Shown: positions 10,542-21,179 of the stretch, in pieces
How the letters are laid out: every line of letters starts with the position of its first letter
How positions within the stretch are numbered: the stretch's first letter is position 1
Assembly (NCBI GenBank): GCA_003952965.2
Contig: RXIC02000237.1
Location: 200,860 to 264,859, forward strand
DNA: 64,000 nucleotides
Direction: 5' to 3'
Source of the DNA: Morella rubra
Lineage: Eukaryota; Streptophyta; Magnoliopsida; Fagales; Myricaceae
Translations under genes and position numbers: made by a program
Notes under the pieces: generated by a model
The model's input: only the letters and a program-made list of their open reading frames with translations
Database searches by the model: none
Told to the model about the DNA's origin: nothing

Positions 10542-13237
10542 TGTGAGTGTAAATATGTTAGCCCAAGGTTTTTTTTTAACAAACAATCCATTTTGATTTT
10601 GATGATAACAAAGTTTTCAAACTCGTTTAAGACTTTTAGATTTTACATTGAAAATCTCTTTAAGAAAATGATATATTTTAAAGCATCAAGGTTTCTCTAT
10701 TCTAAAATATCTCTAAGCATACTTGAACACCATTACACAAGTTAATTGGTCAATTTTTATATTGTAGGTGTTTTTGAGATATGTTGAATTGGAGTAGTTG
10801 CTGTCAAAGAACAAATTTTTCTAAGTGTTGGAAGTGTCGACACATTGACCATAGTGTCGACACATTGCACTGAAGCCGAGACAACATTTTCAGACTAAGT
10901 ATTCAATGTGTCGACACATTGCACTGTCTCCCGAGAGTAAAATTTCAGACTAAGTTTAAAGTGTCAGCACATAATCAATGTGTCGACACATAGTGCGAAT
11001 TTACAGAAATCCTGGAACGACGCCAACTCATCCAAAAAGGTCTCAAAATGACTTTGGAATCCCTCCAACGGCAATAAACTACTTGAAGACCTTTGAAGCC
11101 TAGGGGCTATAAGGAATGAGATAGAGAGAGAAAGCAAGGACTTGCATCATTATTCAAAATCTACCTCCGATAGAGAGAGAAAGCAAGATCCAAAGATTTC
11201 ATTTGCTGATTCCTCCAAGATCAAAGCTCCCATTGTTAAATCTTATTCTCTTGCTTATCCTTGACGATCTAGCCTCAAAGAGAGAGAGTTTCTTGAAGAA
11301 GAGACAACACACTTGCAATCTCTTTGCCCTAACTTCTAGAGAGAGAAAGTGCTTTGAAGAAGAGGGAAGACCACCTACCAAGAAAGCTTGTGCTCCTACT
11401 TGCCAAACTTTAGGTTTCATTCAAGAATCTTGTCTTCTTGCACTTTATTGAGCTTTTCATTTGCTAATTCGGCTTAGAGAGCCATTCCACATGTTTGAGC
11501 TTTCCACTTGCATATTCGGCTTAGAGAGCCATTATTCATTGTACCCATCTATTGTAAAACATTTAAGTGTTGGGAAAACACTTGGTCCTACTTGTGAGGT
11601 AGAAGAAATCCCTTGGGTTTTGGGATTTGTGAAAGAGTTAAAGTGTGAGCTCGAAAAACGCTTTGTAAAGGTTCCTTAGCACCCCGGAAGCTAAGGTGTA
11701 TTTGCTATTTGGAGAATAGTGAAGGAAGCCCAAGGAAGTCAATAGCCTTGGGGTGGACGTAGGCAAGTGTTGGCCGAACCACCTAAAAATACGGTGTCAT
11801 CTCTCTAACTCTATCTCTCTTACGTTTCAGTACATATTCATACTTGTGGAGATTTATGCTTTTATGCTTTATCATTATTGCATATATTTTGCTTAGCATT
11901 ATACACATTTAGATCTGCATTATTAATTGTTAAAAAGGGTATTTTTCAGATCTGGGTTTTTATTGAAAAAGGACTAAGTTTTTGATGAAACTTCAATTCA
12001 CCCCCCTCTTGGGTTGTTATTTAGACTTTCAAAATATAACCCAAGAGGGGGGGGGGGGGGGGTGAATTGAGTTTTTATAAAAACTTTTCTCTTTTTCCGA
12101 TAAACCCAAATATGCACAGACCCCTTTCTAAAAGAACAAGAGAACTAGATCTATATAATCAATGAGTCTAATGAAGAATAAAAATAATAGATAATCAAGC
12201 ACAACAAATAGATAACGACAATAAATGAGATAAGGATAGAGAGATGACACCGTGATTTTTAGGTGGTTCGGCCAACACTTGCCTACGTCCACCCCAAGGC
12301 TATTGACTTCCTTGGGCTTCCTTCACTATTTCCAAATAGTAAATACACCTTAGCTTCAGGGTGCTAAGGAACCTTTACAAAGTATTTTTCGAGCTTACAC
12401 TTTAACTCACTCTCACAAATCCTCACAACCTAGAGGATTTCTTCTACCCAACTAGTAGGACAAGTGTTTTTCCCAACACTCACGTGTTTTTCAAGAATGG
12501 GTACAAAAGAATCTTAGTAAAAGCTCTTTAAGCCGAATAAACAAGTATGAAGTACTGAGGTGTGCAAAGAGACAAGATTCTCAAAGAAAGCAACAGTATT
12601 TGCAGGTGGGAGACGAGCTTTTTTGGTTGGTGGAGCTTCTTTCTTCTTCAAAGCTTTTTCTCTCTCTAGAAATTAGGGCAAGAGTTAATGGCGCACACTT
12701 CCCTTTTTTCTCTCTCCATCTTCTTCTATTTAAAGCTCCTAGGGCACCAAGGGTCTTCTTGTAAAGTTTGAGTGCCGTTGGAGGTCATTTGAGACCATTT
12801 GGAGACTTTTTGGATAGTTGGCGTTGCTTCCAGATATCTGCAAAATCGCGCAATGTGTCGACACATTGATGGTATGTGCTGACACATTAAAACTTTGGCT
12901 TGAAACATGCTCTCGGGTGTTAGTTCAATGTGTCGACAATAATGGTCAATGTGTCGACACTTCAACTTAGTCTGAAAAATTTGTTCTTTGACAGGCAACT
13001 CTCAATTCAACATATCTCAAAAATACCTACAATATAAAAATTGACCAATTAACTTGTGTAATGTGTTCAATATGCTTAGAGATATTTTAGAATAAAGAAA
13101 CCTTGATGCTTTAAAAAATATATCATTATCTTAAAAGAGATTTTCAATGAAAAATCTAAAAGTCTTAAAGGAGTTTGAAAACTTTGTTATCATCAAAATC
13201 AAAATGGATTGTTTGTAAAAACAACCTTGGGCTAACA
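10542..13237 (-). mobile_element. Large solo LTR (family A, copy A1), interrupted by copy A2
   Basis: Read on the minus strand it starts TGTTAGCCCAAGG (13237) and ends ...ACTCACA (10542). It is flanked by the 5-bp target duplication GTTGT (10537-10541 and 13238-13242). Without the nested copy it is about 1.2 kb. There is no coding capacity and no partner LTR, so it reads as a solo LTR. The length, the TTTTGATGATAACAAA-type opening and the TG...CA ends recall SIRE/Maximus-type Copia LTRs; this family assignment is tentative. It carries GTGTCGACAC palindromes near 12853-12960. Confidence 0.75.
10556..12031 (+). mobile_element. Large solo LTR (family A, copy A2) nested in A1
   Basis: Begins TGTTAGCCCAAGG and ends ...TTTAGACTTTCA, with the target duplication AAATA on both sides (10551-10555, 12032-12036). 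It inserted into the terminal 15 bp of copy A1 in the opposite orientation, so the two copies form a long inverted repeat centred near 12035. It is non-coding and carries several GTGTCGACAC boxes (about 10835-10990). Confidence 0.8.
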
Positions 13238-13242
13238 GTTGT

Positions 13243-14034
13243 AACGAGTTAAAATTTGCGGGGGTATTTGAGAATCGGATAGTAGTTTGAGGGAAAAAAA
13301 TTGTAATTTGCTCTAGATTTATTTACTTTTAACTTTTTCCCTTGGAAAAGCTGTGATCAATAATAGTAGTTTTGGGAAATAAGAAAAAGAATTTCAGTTA
13401 GTTAATGTCCTATTATATACATAATTGACTAAGTTTTTTTGCAAGGATTTTCATTGATGTGGACTCAAATGACTCAATACACACACACACACACATAGAT
13501 ACATATACATATATGCTGATTTGTAGATTAAATAATCCAGCACAAAAAGGAATATTTAGAAAGATTCGTGACCTTTGGGTTTCTATTTAAGCTACTCTTG
13601 CTTCATTTAGTTCATTTGATTAGAAGTTCGATCGAGCTTCGAAAGTGTCAATTATATGTTGTTCAAAATTAATTACTAGCATATATATATTATGCCTTTT
13701 GACTAATTACTAACGGAGAGTGAAGAGTTCGTTATGTAGGTTAAAACTATTTTTTTTGCACGTCCTTTAACTTCTTACCCTCAGAAAAGCTACTTGACAA
13801 ATGTTGTGCATTTTGAAAATATCAGACATTTTAAATTAATTTAGGCCTTCTATAAGTAACGCACGCCCTTTGAGTAGGGCCACAAGGTTTGCCAACAAAT
13901 TTTATGCCTCTAGAAAGTTGTATATACTCTATATATAAATAAAGACAGAGTATTAATTAACTCCAAAAATTGAAATTAAGGGTCATATAAACGTGAAAAA
14001 TGACGATCCAATAGTTCATAATATATATATATAT
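13243..14034. other. AT-rich intergenic stretch with microsatellites
   Basis: No gene is seen. It contains an AC microsatellite (about 13475-13493) and an AT microsatellite (about 14022-14039). Phrases such as 'ctttaacttcttac' near 13765 recur near 25810, which suggests shared ancestry of the regions around the Cys-rich gene copies. Confidence 0.5.
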
Positions 14035-14270
14035 ATATTTTTTTTGGGTATTAGGAGAAACATGTACAACAAGTCCACTAGGATGAGGTCCACCTAACGC
14101 AGTACCGGTAAACTCCGAGAAGGATAGTGCAAAGGCTCATGGTTCCTCACTTAAGTCACTGGTTTGATAATGTAGAGAATTGAACCCTAGGACTATGCGC
14201 TTTATCCACATAGCCCAACGTGAGCCCTGACCATATGAGACTACCCGGGGTCGGTCTCATGGATTCTACC
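14035..14270 (-). repeat. Possible tRNA-derived SINE
   Basis: Read on the minus strand, a stretch of about 230 bp contains a box-B-like word (agggttcaattct, near 14170-14185) and ends in an A-rich/AT tail (complement of the T-run and AT repeat near 14022-14048). A convincing box A and target duplications were not found, so the call is weak. Confidence 0.35.
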
Positions 14271-14292
14271 TGTAGATAATTAACTCTTAGAC

Positions 14293-14680
14293 CTAATTCT
14301 TTTTGACGAAATATTTACGACACTTGAGCAAACAAGCTACATAAGGAGAATATTCTTCGTAAGGACGGCAAACTTTCAAGCAATTTTGAGTAGGGGCATA
14401 TGCTGGGTCATGGGGAGAAGAGTAACTGAAGCATGATGATGAAGCCAAGTTCAATACAGCGATGGTGTCTAATACTAGGTTTATCTCTTTTCTTCTCTTT
14501 ACACCCTCTAAGTTTGGTGTTGAGGCAGCAACGCAATCTACTGCAAACATGATCAACCTGCAGGTCAGAAGGGTGAGGAAGCTCGCTAGAGGGAAGTACG
14601 GGACGGGGAGAGGTGGATAATGCAAGGACGTCACGAGCTTGTAGTCCAATTTGAAGCAGAATGAGTATCCCCAAGACCAT
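14293..14680 (-). pseudogene. Nine-cysteine secreted peptide, copy 2, with one frame change
   Basis: Paralogue of the 9.4-kb gene. The ATG at 14680 opens a hydrophobic signal-like segment (MVLGILILLQIGLQARDVLA), a Ser/Pro linker and the first four cysteines (VCSRLRCC...GC). After the KKRDKPS region, near 14450-14490, the homologous continuation lies in another frame (NLASSSCFSYSSPHDPAYA... to KCRKYFVKKN, stop at 14293). That half keeps the remaining five cysteines in the same order. One indel explains the change, and the rest of both halves is well preserved, so the loss is recent, or it could be an assembly error. A Copia element begins 13 bp upstream of the ATG, which separates the frame from its ancestral promoter. 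Confidence 0.75.
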
Positions 14681-14693
14681 CTCAAGTCTAATT

Positions 14694-15247
14694 TGTTAGA
14701 ATTATGTGCCCTCGATAACCAAATGATTAATCTAGTCCTCATATCTCATATGGAATATAGTTTGGTGGAAGGAATTAATTGTATGTAAAGGGGCATATTT
14801 GTAATAATCTCAAATTTCAGGGGTCAATTACAATATGTTGATGGACTTGATTGTAATTAGTAGAAGCCCTAATTTTATTAGAAGAAGAGTTCTTCAGTTT
14901 AATCCTACGGCTGGAATTTGAGATCCCTAAGGATCCTATGTCTTATGCTCTCTCTAGGGTTTCCCAAGGCCTATAAATATAACTGTTATATTCAAGGGGT
15001 TGGCCATCAGAACCTATTAGAGAAATCCCTAAAAAGCGAGAGACATAAATCCCTTAGGAGGCAACACATCTGAGTTGATGTTCTGAATCGCTGGAGTTTT
15101 GGATTAGATTGTAAAGTGAATTGAAGTTTGTGGATTCCTGAATTCCTGTATTAGGTAGGTAATTGAATCCGCAATTGCAATTATAATCCTATTATGTTTT
15201 GTTGAAAACATGTTGTTTGTTTTAGTTTAATTCCGCATAAACTATCA
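14694..15247 (+). repeat. 5' LTR of Copia-1
   Basis: 554 bp with TG...CA ends. A TATA-like box (cctataaatata, about 14971-14982) marks the likely element promoter. The same LTR also occurs as a solo copy on the other strand at 36968-37532. Confidence 0.9.
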
Positions 15248-15499
15248 GTGGTATCAGAGCTAGGTTCATATGATTGCAATTGTTGGATTATATGGACCTT
15301 GCTAATTTTTATTAAAATCAAAAGCCTAAATTTTTGGTATACTGTTCACTGCACTATGTATGAATAAATTCAGAATTTTATTGTATGAAAATGTATGAGA
15401 TATTTATCGTGTTACCTTGTTTGTTCGCATGAAATGTGTCTTCTTTTAACATATTTTCTCTGTATTTGAATTGATATATTCAAATAATTTTTGTGTTAA

Positions 15500-15840
15500 A
15501 AAAAAAAAAACACTGGCTGTAGGGGCTCAGTGTGATAAGGTAGTGAGCACTGAGACTGGCCGATCTGGCCAGCCCTGTGGAGGCTGGCTTGCAGGCCAGC
15601 GGCGCCCAGGGCATTGAGATGCCCTGGGTCAAACAGCTTGGGCCTCGGGTAGGGCAACAGTTGCCCTACCCGGCCCAAGGCCCAAGCCCAGCCCAAAAAG
15701 CCCAGCCCAAAAAATTAGGACATGGGCTGGGTTCTAACCCAGCCAACCCATGGGCTGGCTGGGTTTGGAACAACCCCGGGGGTTTGACCCAGGTGGGTTG
15801 CCGACCCGGTCCAGTCAATGTTGACCCCAAAAAAAAAATT
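15500..15840 (+). other. GC-rich, hairpin-dense leader of Copia-1
   Basis: Between the primer-binding site and gag lies a block of about 330 bp that is strikingly GC-rich against an AT-rich background. It contains consecutive near-perfect stems: arms 15605-15614/15619-15628 (10 bp, 4-nt loop), and a compound stem 15637-15644 plus 15647-15658 paired with 15660-15671 plus 15672-15679. More 'cccagcc'/'ggctggg' pairs lie at 15715-15765. It is probably structured leader RNA or an inserted repeat. Confidence 0.6.
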
Positions 15841-16453
15841 AAATTTTTTCTTCCAATTTTGGGTGCTAAATAGGATTAATTATTGTAATTTTTCCTATGG
15901 TCTCTATTATCAATAAATAGGTGTTTTACTTGATTAAAATTGGTTGAAGCCAAAATGGATAAGACCGATTTTAATTTTGTAAAATTTTCTTATTTATTTC
16001 TTGGGAAGATAAGTGTCTACATCTTAGTGGGAGTGTCTACTAAAATAGTGACATAAACTCACAAGAATTTGGAACACACTTAGATAATGGAATGCACAAA
16101 CCAAATAAACGCAAGTACTAAAATAGTATAAGATGTGTTTATTTAGGTAGGCCAAAAGAAAATCGAGAATCACAAATTTTTAAAATATTATTTTGCATAT
16201 ATGTAAATTTTATGAATAGTAGCTATTCGCCTTTATAAGATATGTACAATGATCACCAAAATGGAATTGTTGTTGCATGTAAGGTAGAGGTTCTCGATAC
16301 CCATTTAGAATGTCATGAATATAAATGTTATATTTCTCATTGTTGTGATATATTTGATATATCTGTTTATTATTCGAATGGGTGGTACCATTAGTATTTC
16401 AAAAACCTGAATCTAATGGAAATATATGTGTGAATTATTTTACAGATTCAAAA

Positions 16454-17260
16454 TGACTTTTAATCCTTTGGCTAGGATTCTGGATGACAATCGGTTGACA
16501 TGACCGAATTATGTTGATTGGAAGAGAAATCTTATGATTGTTCTCTCAGCTGATAAGATCGGTTATGTTCTAACCTCTGAGTCACCTGAGCTTGACAATG
16601 CCACTGAGGAAGAAAAGAAAGTCTTTAACAAGTGGCATGATGATGATAATATGGCAAAGTGCTATATTATGGCCTCAATCTCAAATGTTTTGCAGAAAGA
16701 TTGTGAGGGCATAGCTACAGCTGCAGGCGCTATGTTGCATCTCCAAGAGATGTTTGGAGAGCAGAGCAGATCTTCTAGGCAGACTGCTATGAAGAATCTG
16801 ATGTCCACCAAAATGGTGGAAGGGAGCCCAGTTCGGGATCATGTCTTGAAGATGATTTCTTTCATCAACGAACTGGACTTTTTGGGAGCTGAGATGGATG
16901 GTGACACAAAAGTTGATGCCATTCTTTCATCTCTGCCTGATTCTTTTAATTAGTTTGTCCTTAATTACAATATGAACAAGATGAATGTGACATTGTCAGA
17001 GCTGCTCAATATGTTGCAGTCAGCTCAATATCTCATCAAGAAGGACAAACCTACTGTGATGGTCATAGAGAAATCTAATGCCTCTATGAAACTGAAACCC
17101 AAGTTTAAGAACTTCAAGAAAAATAATAAGGGGTATCAGGCAGCTAAGAATGTCAAGGTGAACAAGGAAACAAAGGAGGTGACAAGAACAAAGGCAAAGG
17201 AAATTGTTTCCATTGCGGCAAGCCCGGTCACTGGAAGAGAAACTGCCGAGTTTACTTAGC
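16454..17260 (+). pseudogene. gag region of Copia-1 (fossil)
   Basis: Copia-type gag (UBN2-like). The segment around 16534-16953 has the typical alternation of aromatic and acidic residues, with words such as KVFNKWHDDDNMAKCYIMAS, followed by a Lys-rich stretch. A CCHC zinc-knuckle coding segment lies around 17200-17255. It is broken. Confidence 0.8.
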
Positions 17261-17291
17261 TTCTCTTAAAAAGGGCAAACCTTCTGAAGGT

Positions 17292-18749
17292 ATGTCTAAT
17301 ATGCTTGTAATTGAATTAAATTTAATGGATGGTCCATTTAATTCATGGTGTGTGGATTCTGGTTCTACATCTCACATCTGCAATATGTTGCAGGGGTTCA
17401 AGGAGACCAGAAGGCTCCATGAAAGGGAGCTGATCCTTAAGATGGGGATGGGTGCAACTGTTGCAGCGACTGCCATCGGAGTTTTTAGTTTAGAATTATC
17501 TAATAATAGAATTTTGATTCTAGAAGACTGTCTTTATGTTCCAGAAGTTCGTAGAAATTTGATTTATGTTTCAAAACTTGGTTTATCTTGATATTCATTT
17601 CTTTTCAATTCCAAACTTGTTATTAAGTTTCAAAATAAATTTGTTGCTTCTGGAATTATTTATGATGGTCTTTATCTTTTGAATGTTGATAATTCTTTGA
17701 ATAATATTGAGAATGATGATTCCAGTGTGTTATCCCTTAAGAGGAAAATAGATGTTAATCCAACTTACTTGTGGCATCTAAGACTTGGTCATGCCAATAT
17801 TGATAGGATCAATAGATTGGTAAGGGATGGGCCATTGCAATTTCTGAAAATTGAGCCCTATCCAATTGTGAGCCCTGCTTACAAGAAAGATGACCAAAAG
17901 TCCTTTTTACAAGAAAGGGAATTAAAGCCACAAAAGTATTAGAATTAATACATACTGATGTTTGTGGTCCCTTCAACCACATGGCAAGAGAGGTTTCTCT
18001 TATTTCATTACTTTCATTGATGATTGTTCCAGGTATGGTTATCTATACCTGATGAAGCATAAATCGGAATCCTTTGAAAAGTTCAAGGAATTCCATAATG
18101 AAGTTGAGAAATAGATTGGAAAGTCCATTAAAATGATTCGCTCCGATAGGGGAGGCGAATACCTCTTGGATGATTTTAAAGTCTATCTTAAAGATCATGG
18201 AATCATATTTCAACTCACACCACCAGGCACACCACAGCACAATGGTGTTGCGGAGAGAAGGAATAGAACTCTATTGGATATGGTTCGTTCCATGATGAGC
18301 ATATATGAGTTGGCCATATCATTTTGGGGACATGTTTTGGAGACCGTTGTTTACTTGTTAAACAGGATCCCTACAAAATCAGTTCCTAATACCCCATATG
18401 AGTTATGGACTGGCAAGAAGCCAAGCCTAAATCATATTAAGATATGGGGTTGTCCAGCTCATGTTAAAAGGTTTAATGTGGATAAGCTGGGATCAAGGAC
18501 TGATAGGTGCCTATTTGTAGGCTATCCCAAAATGACTATGGTTTCTACTTCTATAATCTCAATGAAAACAAAGTGTTTGTTATCAGGAATGCTACTTTTC
18601 TTGAAGAGGATTATAGTTTGAATGAAACTAAGAGTAGAGTTGCTCTTGATGAGCAAAGAGATAATATAGTGACTGAGCAGAATGAGAACAATGAGGATCA
18701 AGTGATTATTCCCACTTATCAAACTGAACCTGTTGAGACACAAGAGCCT
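17292..18749 (+). pseudogene. Protease and integrase regions of Copia-1 (fossil)
   Basis: The Copia aspartic-protease signature is visible (WCVDSGSTSHIC, near 17347). It is followed by the GAG-pre-integrase HLRLGHANIDRI word (near 17774) and the integrase catalytic core with RSDRGGEY and TPQHNGVAERRNRTLLD (18130-18280). A solo LTR lies immediately after at 18750. The region is broken. Confidence 0.85.
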
Positions 18750-20455
18750 TGTGAGTCTAAATAACAACGCAAGAGGGGGGGGTGAATTGGGTTTATCAAA
18801 AATTTAGTCCTTTTTTGATAAAAACCCAAGTCTAAAGAATATCCTTTTAACAATTAAAAATGCAGATCTGAATGTGTATAATGTTAAGCAAAATATAAGC
18901 AATAAATGATAAAAGCTTAAAACAAAAAAAACAAATATGATATGAAACAAATATAAGAGAGATAGAGTTAGAGAGACGACACCGTAATTTTAGGTGGTTC
19001 GGCCAACACTTGCCTACGTCCACCCCCAAGGCTATTGACTTCCTTGGGCTTCCTTCACTATTCTCCAAATAGCAAATACACCTTAGCTTCCGGGGTGCTA
19101 AGGAACCTTTACAAAGCGTTTTCGAGCTCACGCTTTAACTCTCTCACAAATCCCAAAACCCAAGGATTTCTTCTACCCACAAGTAGGACAAGTGTTCACC
19201 CAACACTCAAAGGGATTTCTTCTACCCTCAAGTAGGACAAGTGTTAAAAAAGTGTTTTACAAATAATTGGTACAACAAGGAATGGCTCTCTAAGCCGAAT
19301 TAGCAAATGAAAAGCTCAATAAAGTGCAAGAGGACAAGATACTTAATGAAACCTAAATTTGCAAGTAGGAGCACAAGCTTTCTTGGTAGATGCGGTTTTC
19401 CCTCTTCTTTAAAGCACTTTCTCTCTCTAGAAGTTAGGGCACGATTGATTGCAAAGTGTGTTGTCTCTTCTTCAAGAATTCTCTCTCTTTGGATGCTAGG
19501 TCGTCAATGATGAGCAACAGAAGAAGATTTGACAATGAGAGCTCTTGGACTTGAAGGAATCAGCAAATGGATTTCTTTGGATCTTGGCTTTTTCTCTCTC
19601 TAGATGTTGCGATGATAATCGAGATTATTCTTCTCTCTCCATCTTGTTCTTCTTGTAGCCCCTAGGGCTTCAATTGTCATCAAGTGCTTATTTTACCGTT
19701 AGAGGGGTACCCCAAGTCATTTTTGAACAATTTTATATTGGCGTGTATTCCAGGATTTCTGCAAAATAACACATGTGTCGACACATTGTGTTAAGTGTTG
19801 ACACATTTAAACTTGGCCTGGAAACATGCTATCGGGTTTTAGTTCAATGTGTCGACACTTTGGTTCAATGTGTCGACACTTCCTATACTTAGCCAAAAAA
19901 ATCATTTTGAATGGCCTAGAAAGCAAACTCTCGGGAGTTAGTTCAATATGTCGACACTATGAGTCCAATGTGTCGACACTTCCAACACTTAGTCATAAAA
20001 ATTGATTTGAAGGCCAGAAAACCAAAACTCTCGGGTAGTAGTTCAATGTGTCGATACTTAGGTCCAATGTATCGACACTTCCAACACTTAATCAAAAAAA
20101 TCACATTGAATGGTTTGAAATGCAAACTCTAGGGTGTTAGTTCAATGTGTCGACACATTGAACTAACTCCCTTAGTTCAATGTGTCGACACTTCCAACAC
20201 TTAGTCAAAAAGAATTGTTCTTTAACAACAACTATCCCAAACCATTTACAATAAAAAAAATGATCATTTAACAAGAGCAATGAAGATCAAGTAGCTAAGA
20301 GAGATTTTATAAAGAGAGAAACTTTGATACTTAACATAAATCCTTTTAAAAGAAAGGATTGACAATTTAAAATCTAAAGTCCTTAAAAACTTAGGGACTT
20401 TGTTATCATCAAAATCAATGGAAGATTGTTTGTAAAAACAACCTTAGGCTAACAT
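18750..20455 (-). mobile_element. Large solo LTR (family A, copy A3) nested in Copia-1
   Basis: Minus-strand reading starts TGTTAGCCTAAGG (20454) and ends ...GACTCACA (18750). The flanking 5-mers AGCCT (18745-18749 and 20456-20460) form the target duplication, with one base of slack on the right. It is about 1.7 kb, longer than its relatives because a unit of about 100 bp with two GTGTCGACAC boxes is repeated about four times (19843-20200). It is younger than the Copia-1 it sits in. Confidence 0.8.
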
Positions 20456-20570
20456 AGCCTCGTTGTAGTAAAATGATTATAAGATCTCCAGTAAAATTTA
20501 GTTTGTTAAATGAGATTTATCAAATGATTCTGAGGGACTGGAGATTGATCCTTGTGATTATACAGAGGCT

Positions 20571-21179
20571 GTGAAAGACAAAGATGCTAAGCATTGGCAT
20601 GTGGCCATGGAATCAGAGATGGACTCCATGTATTCCAACAAGGTATGGACCTTGGTAGACAAACCAGAAGGCATTAAGCCTATAGGTTGCAAATGGGTCT
20701 ACAAAAGGAAACTTGGACCAACAGGAAAGGTAGAGACCTTTAAAGCTAGGCTGGTAGCGAAAGGGTATACTCAAAAGGCTGGTATTGATTATGAGGAAAC
20801 CTTTTCACCAGTAGCTATGCTAAAGTCCATAAGGATTCTGTTGGCAATTGCAGCATACTATGATTATGAGATATGGCAGATGGATGTGAAAATTGTATTC
20901 TTGAATGGGTACATCCATGAAGAAATTTATATGGACCAGCCAGAAGGTTTCATATCTCGGGAAATGAATCAAAAGTGTGCAAATTGGAGAAATCCATTTA
21001 TGGCCTAAAACAAGCATCACGTTGTTGGAACATCCGTTTTAATGAGTCAATCAAAATGTTTGGTTTCTCACAAAACATGGATGAACCTTGTGTCTACAAG
21101 AAGGTTAGTGGGAGTGCTATCACCTTTTTGGTTCTTTATGTAGATGACATACTACTCATTGGGAATGATGTAGGGGCTT
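20571..21179 (+). pseudogene. Reverse-transcriptase region of Copia-1 (fossil)
   Basis: Typical Copia RVT_2 words are present: WTLVDKPEGIKPIGCKWVYK, KARLVAKGYTQ and DYEETFSPV near 20640-20810, then the catalytic YVDDILLIGND at about 21138-21170. Interrupted downstream by another solo LTR. The region is broken. Confidence 0.88.

Noticed and set aside
10413-10745. 110-residue plus-strand frame at the A1/A2 border
   Set aside because: It runs from unique DNA across two LTR borders, so it cannot be an ancestral gene.
15496-15873. Open frames in the GC-rich block on both strands
   Set aside because: They reflect the symmetric, hairpin-rich base composition. The translations are Gly/Pro/Ala/Gln-rich repeats without family words, and the block lies between primer-binding site and gag.
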